A stretch of 42,031 nt of DNA from Bacteroidota bacterium (lineage in GTDB: Bacteria > Bacteroidota > Ignavibacteria > Kryptoniales > JAKASW01): positions 1 to 42,031 of the forward strand of contig JAKASW010000004.1 of assembly GCA_021818875.1 (NCBI GenBank), written 5' to 3'. The notes under the pieces were generated by a model. That model saw nothing but the letters and a program-made list of their open reading frames with translations. It was not told the DNA's origin and made no database searches. A program made the position numbers and the translations under genes. Below are positions 25,569 through 34,100 of this stretch, piece by piece. Every line of letters starts with the position of its first letter. Position 1 is the stretch's first letter.

Positions 25569-25928
25569 ATGCCAAAAGGAATGAGAGGGAGGCACGGTCA
25601 CGGGATGGGCGGCAGGATGATGGGATCGATGATGGATCCGCGGAGCCGGTTCTTCCTGGCCCTTTCGAATGATCAAAGGTTGAAAATCATAAGGATGCTG
25701 AAAGACGGTGAGAAAAGTCTTTCCGATATCGTGAAAGGACTTGAAATTGATGTCTCCGTGGTATCCAGACACTTAATGATGCTTCGTGGACTCGGTATTG
25801 TGTCCGCCCGTCGGGAAGGACTCTACGTTTACTTCAAAATAGCGGACAAAAGGATTTTCGATATAATTGCATTGTCCAACCAGATCATCACGGACTGGTT
25901 CAAACAAAATCAGCAGATGTTCGAGTAA
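25569..25928 (+). CDS. ArsR-family regulator with a Met/His/Gly-rich N-terminus
   Basis: 119 residues from ATG 25569 (GGAG five bases upstream). The winged helix reads FFLALSNDQRLKIIRMLKDG, then LSDIVKGLEIDVSVVSRHLM and ARREGLYVYFKI, the ArsR core. The first 22 residues are unusual: PKGMRGRHGHGMGGRMMGSM, rich in Met, His, Gly and Arg, which suggests metal contact. The ArsR metal box ELCVCDL is not present, so any sensing would use other residues. The NifX-family gene starts 12 bases downstream. Confidence 0.9.
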   Translation: MPKGMRGRHGHGMGGRMMGSMMDPRSRFFLALSNDQRLKIIRMLKDGEKSLSDIVKGLEIDVSVVSRHLMMLRGLGIVSARREGLYVYFKIADKRIFDIIALSNQIITDWFKQNQQMFE

Positions 25929-25940
25929 AGGAAAACGAAA

Positions 25941-26348
25941 ATGAAAATTGCAGTGGTAACACTCGATGGCAAAACAGTCAGCCAGCACTTCGGCAGATCA
26001 CCATACTATTCTATCATGACGGTTGAAAACGGCGAAGTGAAAACTCGGGAATTGAGAGAACGTAGGACAGGTCACTTTGCCCCTCAGGGTCATCAGCACG
26101 GCAGCGACGTTGATGAAAGGGGACGCCATGGATACGGAGCCGAGGCGAGGATGTCGCACGCGACTATGGCACAGGAGATCAGCGACTGCCAGGTTCTGAT
26201 TGCAGGAGGTATGGGAAGCGGTGCTTATGAGAATTTCAGAGAGTCAGGGTTGAATGTAGTCCTGACAGATATTCAACTGATTGAAGAAGCGGTGAAGGCA
26301 TACATTGCGGGGAATTTAAGGAACCTGGCGAATGATAGAACAGATTGA
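25941..26348 (+). CDS. NifX/NifB-C-terminal-family protein with a His-rich insert
   Basis: 135 residues. It starts MKIAVVTLDGKTVSQHFGRS, the classic block of the dinitrogenase iron-molybdenum-cofactor family (NifX, NafY, NifB C-terminus), and ends with DCQVLIAGGMGSGAYENFRE and IAGN. Between them sits an insert, HFAPQGHQHGSDVDERGRHG, unusually rich in His. Many such proteins occur outside nitrogen fixation, in anaerobes, with unknown metal-cluster roles. No nif genes are in the window. An ArsR gene precedes it and a DUF5320-like gene follows. Confidence 0.88.
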   Translation: MKIAVVTLDGKTVSQHFGRSPYYSIMTVENGEVKTRELRERRTGHFAPQGHQHGSDVDERGRHGYGAEARMSHATMAQEISDCQVLIAGGMGSGAYENFRESGLNVVLTDIQLIEEAVKAYIAGNLRNLANDRTD

Positions 26349-26431
26349 GAGTCTATCGCTCTGTGCCATGCACTGCGTTCAGAAAGTACTCATGTGCTAA
26401 TCTTCAATTGACAAATGAAAGGGGAACTGAA

Positions 26432-26653
26432 ATGTCTGGCGGTTCTTATGGCTTCAGTTACGGAAGAAGATGGGGCGAAAGAGGGTTTGGCGGATACTTC
26501 GGAACCTGCTCTGCTGAAAGTGAGGTTGACGCCCTGACGCGGTACCGGGATCGGCTTGGGCTGCAGAAGAAATATCTGATAGCTAACGCGGGGCGAATGG
26601 AAAAAAGTATCAACTCCCTGCAAAATGAAGTCACGATATCTTCTCCGGTCTGA
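26432..26653 (+). CDS. Short Gly/Arg-rich DUF5320-like protein
   Basis: 73 residues from ATG 26432, with AAAGGGGAA a few bases upstream; the longer frame from 26345 has no ribosome site. The N-terminal half is Gly/Tyr/Arg-rich (GGSYGFSYGRRWGERGFGGY). The C-terminal half is a predicted helix (LQKKYLIANAGRMEKSINSL). This two-part plan matches DUF5320 proteins, which often neighbour NifX-family genes. The match is by style, not by a fixed motif. Last gene of the small cassette. Confidence 0.65.
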   Translation: MSGGSYGFSYGRRWGERGFGGYFGTCSAESEVDALTRYRDRLGLQKKYLIANAGRMEKSINSLQNEVTISSPV

Positions 26654-26728
26654 ACGGCGGGTCTATTCAAACAAGGCTATGAGCCGCACACTGCGAAACC
26701 ACGTTCCTCAATCAACTATGAGATAACA

Positions 26729-27290
26729 ATGGTTCTCCCAGCACGTATCTCTTTCACCAGAAGTCTCGGGAGACACAAAGACTATCAAAGCTCCTTCGAT
26801 TTGGCGATGAGAGGCAGGAGTCGAGATTTGCAACCTCGTTTCGGTCAGCAGTATTTTCCCGCCAGGCTGTAAAAGGAAAAGCAGGGAAGAAGGGCTTTAA
26901 GAAATAAAGGGCGGCCAGATCATGTTCGCAATCATGGCACGAAACTCGACAAATGAACCGAACCGACTTGCTGCGGCTTCAATCGGAGCGGCAATTCCAG
27001 TCGACACTACCGAGCACGGCGGTCTTTCCGAACATCACGCGTTCGGCGTTAACGAAAGGTCCGCCGGTGATTATGCGGAAGATCTCGCTGCTAAGATGCT
27101 GGCGACAACTCGGGCGTTGAGTTCGATACAAGCACCGCTTGGAACGAGCGCGAGCAGGTTTTCAAGATGTCGGGAAAATTCGTCAGGACCTTTAACATCA
27201 CTCAAGCTGCCCAAGGACACAAAAATGGGTTATGGACGACTGCGCTGGCCGCGGCGGTCCTCCTGTCGAAAAATTTGGGGCACAGATGCG
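26729..27290 (+). pseudogene. Decayed pyruvoyl-dependent arginine decarboxylase
   Basis: The ATG at 26729 opens a frame matching the family N-terminus (FTRSLGRHKDYQSSFDLAMR). A two-base loss near 26812 shifts to GVEICNLVSVSSIFPPGCK, which contains the Ser-Ser self-cleavage site that makes the pyruvoyl group, then EEGL-TAA (26898-26900) and [32 protein letters not shown] and [16 protein letters not shown] one-base loss near 27112 shifts to [18 protein letters not shown] and [20 protein letters not shown]. All conserved blocks are present in order, so the gene was complete before decay. The enzyme made agmatine from arginine. The original stop is no longer clear; the region ends against the convergent hotdog gene. 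Confidence 0.87.
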
Positions 27291-27297
27291 CTTGTGT

Positions 27298-27762
27298 TCA
27301 CCTTCCGGCCATATTGTCAGGAATCTGTACTGCCACGACTTTTCCGCGCGCTGTCAGCGAACCGTTCGCAAAAACTTCTACTTGCGAGATCGCTTTTCTT
27401 CCTTTTAGCTCGAGTAGCTTTCCTCGAAGCTCAAGCTCGACTCCCAGAGGCGTCGGCTTCAGGTAGTCAACCTGAAGCGAGGCCGTCACATAGCGAGGTG
27501 CCGGACCTGAACCCGCTTCTCTTCCTTGATCCCTGACGGAGGCTATTGCCGCAGTTCCGATTCCGTGACAGTCTATCAGCGAGGCGATAAGACCACCGTA
27601 GACGAAGCCGGGCACAGCAATATGGTACGGCTCCGGTGTAAAATGCGCGACCGCTTCATCGCCATCCGGATAGGTCTTAATTTGATGGCCTTTCTCGTTC
27701 AATCTCCCGCAGCCGTAACAATGACTGTACTCATCAGGATAGTAGTCCTGTATTGGTTTCAT
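27298..27762 (-). CDS. Hotdog-fold thioesterase (PaaI/4HBT-like)
   Basis: 154 residues from ATG 27762. The longer TTG start at 27786 would overlap the upstream gene by 17 bases and has no better ribosome site. The fold signature is [15 protein letters not shown] (a Cys-rich N-terminal loop), then [20 protein letters not shown] (the central helix with the catalytic-type Gly-x-x-Asp region) and [20 protein letters not shown]. Such enzymes hydrolyse acyl-CoA thioesters. It converges with the decayed arginine decarboxylase. Confidence 0.88.
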   Translation of the reverse strand: MKPIQDYYPDEYSHCYGCGRLNEKGHQIKTYPDGDEAVAHFTPEPYHIAVPGFVYGGLIASLIDCHGIGTAAIASVRDQGREAGSGPAPRYVTASLQVDYLKPTPLGVELELRGKLLELKGRKAISQVEVFANGSLTARGKVVAVQIPDNMAGR

Positions 27763-27769
27763 TTCCAAA

Positions 27770-28138
27770 CTAATTATTCCTTTCAATTCCTAATTCTGAG
27801 TCATTTATCGATCTTGCAACCAACCTCGCGGGCAGTAATTGGTAGCCCGGTCCGAAGGCCCTCCTGAGATTACAATTCATGATGTCAAGTACTTTTGAAA
27901 TTTCGTCTTGGTCTTTAGTGGTGCCGGTGTAAAGTCTCTCTTTTGCGCCCGATGTTCGCTCCACAAAATGAGCCCATTCGCATGTACCATCAACCTTCTT
28001 CTTCGCCAGGAGTTTGTATAGCCCGACTTCGGGGATACCAGGTCTGATCCATGCGCCGACAATTTCTTCACCCTTTTCGATATTCATGATCACCGCTTCC
28101 GGATCTACGTTGGTGGAGCGTTTCTCATTCTTATACAT
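27770..28138 (-). CDS. Conserved-looking protein of unknown function
   Basis: 122 residues, no family I recognise. It is rich in charged residues with no signal or membrane segment. The centre reads IVGAWIRPGIPEVGLYKLLA and WAHFVERTSGAKER. AGAGG lies about eleven bases before the ATG. It ends eight bases before the hotdog start (27762), so the two are likely co-transcribed. An internal ATG (MNIEKGEE, about residue 18) is an alternative start. Confidence 0.6.
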   Translation of the reverse strand: MYKNEKRSTNVDPEAVIMNIEKGEEIVGAWIRPGIPEVGLYKLLAKKKVDGTCEWAHFVERTSGAKERLYTGTTKDQDEISKVLDIMNCNLRRAFGPGYQLLPARLVARSINDSELGIERNN

Positions 28139-28244
28139 CTGGTAGTGTTCCTCTTACCTCTTCGATGCTCATAAGATTCCCTTTCATGTCAGCCCCTGTA
28201 TCATTCTCATTGATAATGTAAAAGAACGAGTATGAAGAATCCAT
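28131..28244 (-). CDS. Possible 37-residue upstream ORF overlapping the unknown gene
   Basis: ATG 28244 to TAA 28131-28133. The stop overlaps the ATG of the 27770-28138 gene (ATGTATAA), a pattern typical of coupled translation. The peptide starts MDSSYSFFYIINENDTGAD. The ribosome site (GGTAAAG) is weak and no homologue is known to me. It may be a chance frame. Confidence 0.28.
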   Translation of the reverse strand: MDSSYSFFYIINENDTGADMKGNLMSIEEVRGTLPDV

Positions 28245-28279
28245 CTTTACCGAACCTGCAAAATCCCATCATTCCATTA

Positions 28280-28660
28280 TTACATTTTTCTGTCTGAAAT
28301 CCGATTGGCTATGTCTCGAGCACTAACTGCATCAGTCTTTGTTCTCCTCAGCTCAGCTATGCTGTTTGCCTTCACCATGTTCGGATTTAGTCTGGCAACT
28401 CTTACAGGCACGCTGCAAGAAAGCTCTCGAAGCCTCTCATACCAGTCGTCTTCATATCCACCGGTGCTCTCTACCGCTGCATGGATTGTGCTCTCCGGAT
28501 GCGCCGACACGAAGCTCTCAAGATACTTTGTCAACTTCTGATGTCCGTCGAAGGTATCATCAAGCTGGAAATTCTTGTCCACAGCTTTCTTCTCTTGATC
28601 CAACATCACGAAATCGCTGTATCCCTTGCTTACGTCTGCGCCTAAGTAATAGATGTTCAT
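28280..28660 (-). pseudogene. N-terminal fragment of an IS110-family transposase
   Basis: 126 residues of the RuvC-like DEDD domain of IS110-family recombinases: first Asp in YLGADVSKGYSDFVML, Glu in AAVESTGGYEDDW, and the late acidic pair in RRTKTDAVSARDIANRI. Full proteins are about 320-420 residues with a C-terminal Ser-containing Tnp domain. Here the frame stops at TAA right after SDRKM and the remainder is absent. Beyond the stop an ATTCCA-type low-complexity stretch begins (28262-28280), which marks the break. Cannot move on its own. Confidence 0.87.
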
Positions 28661-29195
28661 TTACAATCTCCACAACTTGTACATTCATGTATCACATACT
28701 TCACTAAAAAACCAGGAACATCATCCTCGTCCCAATACGGTGTCTAATGCACCAAGTTATTCCTCGACTTTGCTCTGGCAGGGAGCATAAACTACCGGAC
28801 GGGCTCTGTGGCACAAGGCAGGTGCATGCTCTTCTACCAAGGTGAACATTCAACTGCATTTCCATCAACTTCTAACATACGAGGCAGGGTCACTAAGTGT
28901 TGTACAACGACACCAATACCAAACATTTTTCTTTGAGCCTTTGAGTCTTTGTGGTTTCCAGAGGGGTTCTCGGCCTGGCCTTCTAGTCTTCCCGTTAGAT
29001 CCGAATCACAATCCCTGACCAGTTGTCGCAGATATATCCTGGCGCAATCAGTTATTCGCGCCAACTTATTGTTCCTTAGTAACTTACTGGCCGCAGGTGT
29101 TGCCCGGTCGCGCCGCAAAGCTGCGTGTAAGAAATCTCGACAAGTGAGAAACTATATGCCTTAAACGACGGTTAAACTGAGATAAGGAGTGGAAA
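28661..29195. other. 535-base gap: former IS110 upstream end, then unassigned sequence
   Basis: The 200 or so bases next to the transposase fragment should be the element's non-coding upstream end. In IS110-group elements that region encodes the bridge RNA. Short inverted repeats are visible here (minus strand GCAC-CTGCCTT-GTGC and GCTC-CCTGCCA-GAGC near 28775-28835), but I cannot confirm an RNA. A low-complexity stretch with CTTTGAGCCTTTGAGTC lies near 28931. From there to the kinase gene I recognise nothing, except a doubled TTAAAC (29162 and 29172) just before the AAGGAG site. Confidence 0.4.
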
Positions 29196-30725
29196 ATGGC
29201 GACAGATGCTAAGATAGCGGGACGTTCTGGACCAAACGAAGAGCTTCTCCTCCGTTATGCGGCTATAGTCGAGTCCACAGATGACGCGATTATCGGGAAA
29301 ACACTCAGCGGAATCATTACTGATTGGAACCATGGTGCGGAAAGAATATTCGGCTACAAGGCGCGAGAAGTCATCGGGAAATCGATCTTGATTCTCTTCC
29401 CGCCGGACCGGATGGAAGAAGAGATGCACATACTTGGGCGAATCGGAAAGGGAGAACGGATCGAGAGCTACGAGACTGTCAGAATCAGGAAAGACGGCAG
29501 GAACATAGACGTGTCCGTTACAATTTCTCCGATAAGGGATTTCTCAGGAAGAATTATTGGGGCTTCGAAAATAGCTCGCGACATAACAGAGAAGAAGCTT
29601 CTTCAGGAATCGGTGCTTGAGGCCGAGCGGCATTTCAGGGAGACGCTGGATCGTATGCTGGAAGGTTGCCAGATCATCGGATACGATTGGCGATACTTAT
29701 ACATTAACGATGCTGCGGCGAGTCACGGCCGTCACTCAAGAAAAGCGCTTCTCGGACGCACCATGATGGAAGTATATCCTGGAATTGAAAAGACCGAAAT
29801 GTTCTCCGTGCTCCGACGATGTATGGAAGAGAGAGTAGCCCAGCGAATGGAGAACCGCTTTGATTATGGAGATGGTACGGTCGCATGGTTCACCCTAAGC
29901 ATGGAGCCTGTGCCCGAAGGTACATTCATTTTATCCATCGAAATAACGAACGAAAAGAAACTTCAGGAGGAATTGGAGAAGCACCGAGACAATTTGCAGG
30001 AGCTTGTGAAACAGCGCACGGCGCAGCTCGAGGAAGCAAACAGAGAACTGGAATCTTTCTCTTACTCGGTCTCACATGATCTGCGAGCGCCGCTCCGCCA
30101 TATCAATGGGTTTGTAGAATTACTCAATAAGAGATTGCCTTCTTCTACAGACACGGAATGTTTGAGGAACCTTCAGATAATCTCATCTGCTTCGGGCGAA
30201 ATGGCGCATCTTATCGACAAGCTTCTTGATTTTTCACGTGTGAGCCGTGTCGGACTAAACAAATCAAAGGTCAACACTGACGCGCTAGTCAGAGAGGTCA
30301 TCTCTGGAATGGCTGAAGAGATACGGGACAGATCGATTGAATGGCAAATCGACAAGCTTCCCGATGTTTTTGCTGACCAGGCGATGCTTCGTCAGGTCTT
30401 CATCAATCTATTGTCAAACGCGCTCAAATTTTCCGGCACTCGCGTGAAGGCAAAAGTAAGGGTCGGATGCTGCCGTGAGAAGAACGAAGATGTTTTTGTA
30501 GTTGAGGACAACGGCGTGGGTTTCGATATGAAATACGCTAACAAGCTCTTTGGTGTGTTCCAACGCCTTCACGGTAGTGACGATTTCGAGGGAACCGGCG
30601 TCGGTCTCGCAAATGTTCGAAGGATCGTCGAAAGGCATGGAGGAAGAACGTGGGCCGAGGGAAAAGTGAATGAAGGTGCAGGCTTCTACTTCGCCATTCC
30701 TCACTTACCGGAAGAAGGAGGTTGA
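29196..30725 (+). CDS. Cytoplasmic PAS-PAS sensor histidine kinase
   Basis: 509 residues. First PAS domain about 20-140 (GIITDWNHGAERIFGYKARE, then ARDITEKKL). Second PAS about 150-260. A coiled coil (LEKHRDNLQELVKQRTAQLE) is followed by the HisKA domain with His294 in SYSVSHDLRAPLRHI. The ATPase domain has N-box FINLLSNALKFS and G-boxes VEDNGVGFDM and GTGVGLANVRRI. This resembles the kinase part of cyanobacterial Cph1-type sensors but without chromophore domains; the signal is unknown. No membrane segment. AAGGAG precedes the ATG. It overlaps the response regulator gene, its likely partner. A decayed copy lies at 24954. Confidence 0.93.
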   Translation: MATDAKIAGRSGPNEELLLRYAAIVESTDDAIIGKTLSGIITDWNHGAERIFGYKAREVIGKSILILFPPDRMEEEMHILGRIGKGERIESYETVRIRKDGRNIDVSVTISPIRDFSGRIIGASKIARDITEKKLLQESVLEAERHFRETLDRMLEGCQIIGYDWRYLYINDAAASHGRHSRKALLGRTMMEVYPGIEKTEMFSVLRRCMEERVAQRMENRFDYGDGTVAWFTLSMEPVPEGTFILSIEITNEKKLQEELEKHRDNLQELVKQRTAQLEEANRELESFSYSVSHDLRAPLRHINGFVELLNKRLPSSTDTECLRNLQIISSASGEMAHLIDKLLDFSRVSRVGLNKSKVNTDALVREVISGMAEEIRDRSIEWQIDKLPDVFADQAMLRQVFINLLSNALKFSGTRVKAKVRVGCCREKNEDVFVVEDNGVGFDMKYANKLFGVFQRLHGSDDFEGTGVGLANVRRIVERHGGRTWAEGKVNEGAGFYFAIPHLPEEGG

Positions 30726-31180
30726 CGATCAGGTTAGGACGAATACTGCTGGCTGATGATAGCAGGAACGATGTCGAGTTGACACTGCTCGCTCTGGGCG
30801 AATCCAATCTCGCAAACGAAGTCGATGTCGTGCGAGACGGTGCCGAAGCTCTCGACTATCTCTATCGCAGAGAAAAGTACATTCAGAGAGAGGACCAAAA
30901 CCCTGCATTGGTGCTCCTCGATTTGAAAATGCCGAAAGTGGACGGCCTGGAGGTTCTGAAAAAAGTGAAGACTGATCCTGCCCTCAAGACCATCCCGGTC
31001 GTTGTACTTACATCGTCCCGCGAAGAAACCGACCTCGTTTCAAGTTACAACCTCGGCGCTAACGCCTTTGTGATAAAGCCGGTGGATTTCCATGAATTTC
31101 TTGACTCGGTAAAGAAGCTTGGGATCTTCTGGGCGATTGTGAATGAGCCGCCACCCGTACCCGGAAAAGGAGGGAATTGA
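30722..31180 (+). CDS. Rcp1-like single-domain response regulator
   Basis: Up to 152 residues, receiver domain only. Acidic pair in ILLADDSRNDVEL, phosphorylated Asp in ALVLLDLKMPKVDGL, Thr/Ser in VVVLTSSREE and Lys in FVIKPVDF. The long beta4-alpha4 and the insert YLYRREKYIQREDQNP are typical of Rcp1, the partner of Cph1-type kinases. The start is unclear: TTG 30722 overlaps the kinase stop but touches the GGAGG site with no spacing, while the ATC at 30728 lies at ideal spacing. The next gene begins right after. Confidence 0.9.
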   Translation: MTIRLGRILLADDSRNDVELTLLALGESNLANEVDVVRDGAEALDYLYRREKYIQREDQNPALVLLDLKMPKVDGLEVLKKVKTDPALKTIPVVVLTSSREETDLVSSYNLGANAFVIKPVDFHEFLDSVKKLGIFWAIVNEPPPVPGKGGN

Positions 31181-31181
31181 A

Positions 31182-34100
31182 TTGAAAGTTGATGACGCAT
31201 CCGCCGCCCCGAATGAATTGACCGTTCTGCACCTTGAAGACAACGCAAGGGATGCGGAACTAATACATTCGATGATGACGAGTGAAGGCATGAAGTGCAA
31301 TTTCGCTGTTGTAAGCTCTCAGCAGGATTTTGAGAAGGTCATAAAGATCGGGAATTTCGACCTCATCCTCTCGGACTTCACGCTTCCTTCGTTTGACGGT
31401 TATTCGGCATTGAAAATTGCCCGCGCACAATTTCCAGACGTACCATTCATATTTATTTCGGGCACAATCGGTGAGGAGGCGGCTGTCGAAGGTATGCGCA
31501 ATGGCGCCACTGACTATGTCCTGAAATCAAGGTTGAACAGGTTAGTACCGGTGATAAACCGCGCATTGGGCGAAGCGAAGGAAAGAATGAAGCTGAGACA
31601 GGCAGAGGAGGCACGAGAGAGAGCTATAGCGGAGCTACAGACCAGCGAGTCGAGATTCAGAGGACTCCTGGAATTTGCCCCGGACCCCACAGTTATTGTC
31701 GACGACAGGGGAATAATCATTTTCGCAAATGAAAGAACCAAGAAAGTTTTCGGGTATTCCCGTGATGAATTGATCGGCGGACGGTTGGAAATGCTGGTCC
31801 CGGACCGGTTTAGGAAAATGCACGAAGGTCAGGTTGCGAACTATCATGGCTCGCCACACGCCCGTGCAATGGGGGCCGGTCTAGAGTTATATGCAATGCG
31901 CAAAGATGGGACTGAGTTCTCCGCGGATATAATGCTTGCACCGTTGAAGGCCAACGGCGAATACTCAGTTCTGGCAATCATAAGAGATGTCACGTCATCC
32001 AAGCTGGCTGCACAGGCATTAAAGGAGAGCGAAGAGCGATACCGGCAGATGTTTGATTCGAGTCCACTTCCAATGTGGGTGTTCGATCCGGACACTTTAA
32101 AGTTTCTGTCGGTCAACGATGCAGCCATAAAGCACTATGGCTACAGCCGGAAAGAATTTCTCGAGATGACATTGAAGGATATCAGGCCCGCTGAGGACAT
32201 TCCGGGACTTCTCAAGGATGTCGAGGAGTCCAAAGAAGGTGACGCGGAAACGAAAACCTGGAGGCACAAAAAGAAGGATGGGAGCCTCATCACTGTCGAG
32301 ATAAAAGGGACCAGTATCATGATTGGGGGCAGAGCCGGAAGGCTTATTCTGGCCAATGACGTCACCGAGCGATTAGAGGCGGCCATGGCGCTTCAGGAAA
32401 GTGAAGAGCGCTTAAGAACAATCTATGAATTGTCGCCGCTTGGTATTGTCAGTGTCGATTCCGACGGGAAATTTCTGAAATGCAATCCCGCATCGGCAGC
32501 GATATTCGGGTATACGGAGCACGAATTGCTTTCTTTGAGTTACAATGACATTACGTATCAGGCCGACAAACCCATCAGCCAACGTCAACTTGAGGAGTTG
32601 ATGAAAGGATTGAGAAAGTTTGTGGAATTTGAAGAACGATGTTTCCGGAAAGACGGTGAAATAATATGGGTGCATGTTTCGTCGGCGGCCGTTCGGGATA
32701 CTCATGACAATTTTCTTTATACGGTCTCTGTCCTTGAAGATGTTACCGGCAGGAAAAATGCCCAGGATGCTCTTCGCAGGTCGGAAGAACAATACAGAAG
32801 TCTGGTGGAAAGTGCCCGCGACACAATCTTCAGCTTTTCGCCGGAGGGAACGATAACAAGCCTGAATAGCGCATTTGAACAAATTACCGGGTTGGAACGA
32901 GAGGAGTGGATAGGAAAACAGTTCCTGACGCTTCTACACCCGGCGGATCGCGAGAAAGCCAGGGTAAATTTTCAGCGGGTTATGAACGGAGAGACCCTCG
33001 GTGTGAGTCAGTACAGAGTGGTCACAAAATCGGGAAAGTATCTCACGGGGGAATTCAGCGCCACCGCTGAAACGATTGACGGTGGTACGATTGGTATTCA
33101 GGGAATCGCGCGCGATGTCACCGGACAAAAGAAAATGGAGGAGTACTTCAGGCAGGTGCAGAAGATGGAGAGCCTCGGGACGCTTGCCGGCGGAGTTGCT
33201 CACGACTTCAATAATATACTTGGAATAATTCTCGGATTCCTGGGATTGATTGAGAGAGCAGGCGAGAGGGATGAAAGGATGACGCGCTACATCGAATCGA
33301 TCAACGCTGCCACGAACCGCGGTATAGGCCTCGTGCGACAGCTCCTCACGTTTGCCCGTAAAGAAGAGAAATCGTTCGACCATATCAACATCAACGAAGT
33401 GGTACAGGAGACCTACAAGCTTGCAAAGGAGACTTTTTCTAAGAACATAGACATTCAGCTGACCCTAGGCGACGGCGTGCCTATCCTGGTTGCTGATCAA
33501 TCTCAGATTCATCAGGCAATTCTAAACCTATCCGTGAACGCGAGAGATGTCATGCTAGACAGAAACGACGGCAAACCCGCGGGGGGAATACTTCAACTAA
33601 TGACGAAAGTTGTTCCTGGCGATGCGGTCAAGACCAGGTTCCCCGGGGCAAAGTATGCTGAGTACGTGCAGATCTCGGTATCGGATACCGGGATTGGAAT
33701 GGATGAAGTAACAAGGAACAGAATATTCGAGCCGTTCTTTACTACCAAGGAACACGGTAAAGGGACCGGGTTGGGACTCGCAACGGTTTACGGGGTGGTA
33801 GAAAGCCACGAAGGATTTATCGATGTATCGACTCAACTGGGAATCGGAACCACGTTCTCGATTTATCTGCCGTCACGACCGGTTGTTACTTCGGAGATGA
33901 AGCCCGAAGCTGAAGCCAGCCAGAAAGGGCGTGGTGGTACAGAAACCATCCTTGTCGTTGAAGACGAAGAGATGTTGAGAGAGTTGCTGGAGAGCGTCCT
34001 TACCGATAATGGATATAAGGTTATTACAACCTACGACGGCGAGCAGGCGGTTTCAGTTTTTGAGAAGAACGCGGACAATGTTCAGCTTGTGCTCTCTGAT

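Noticed and set aside
25941-26348. Evidence for nitrogen fixation
   Set aside because: NifX-family proteins are common outside nif clusters and no other nif gene is present.
26922-27536. 204-residue plus-strand ORF as a novel protein
   Set aside because: Its first two thirds are the middle frame of the decayed arginine decarboxylase; after the frameshift near 27112 it reads out of frame and into the antisense of the hotdog gene.
28834-29118. 94-residue minus-strand ORF before the signalling operon
   Set aside because: It crosses a low-complexity stretch, has no ribosome site and resembles no family.
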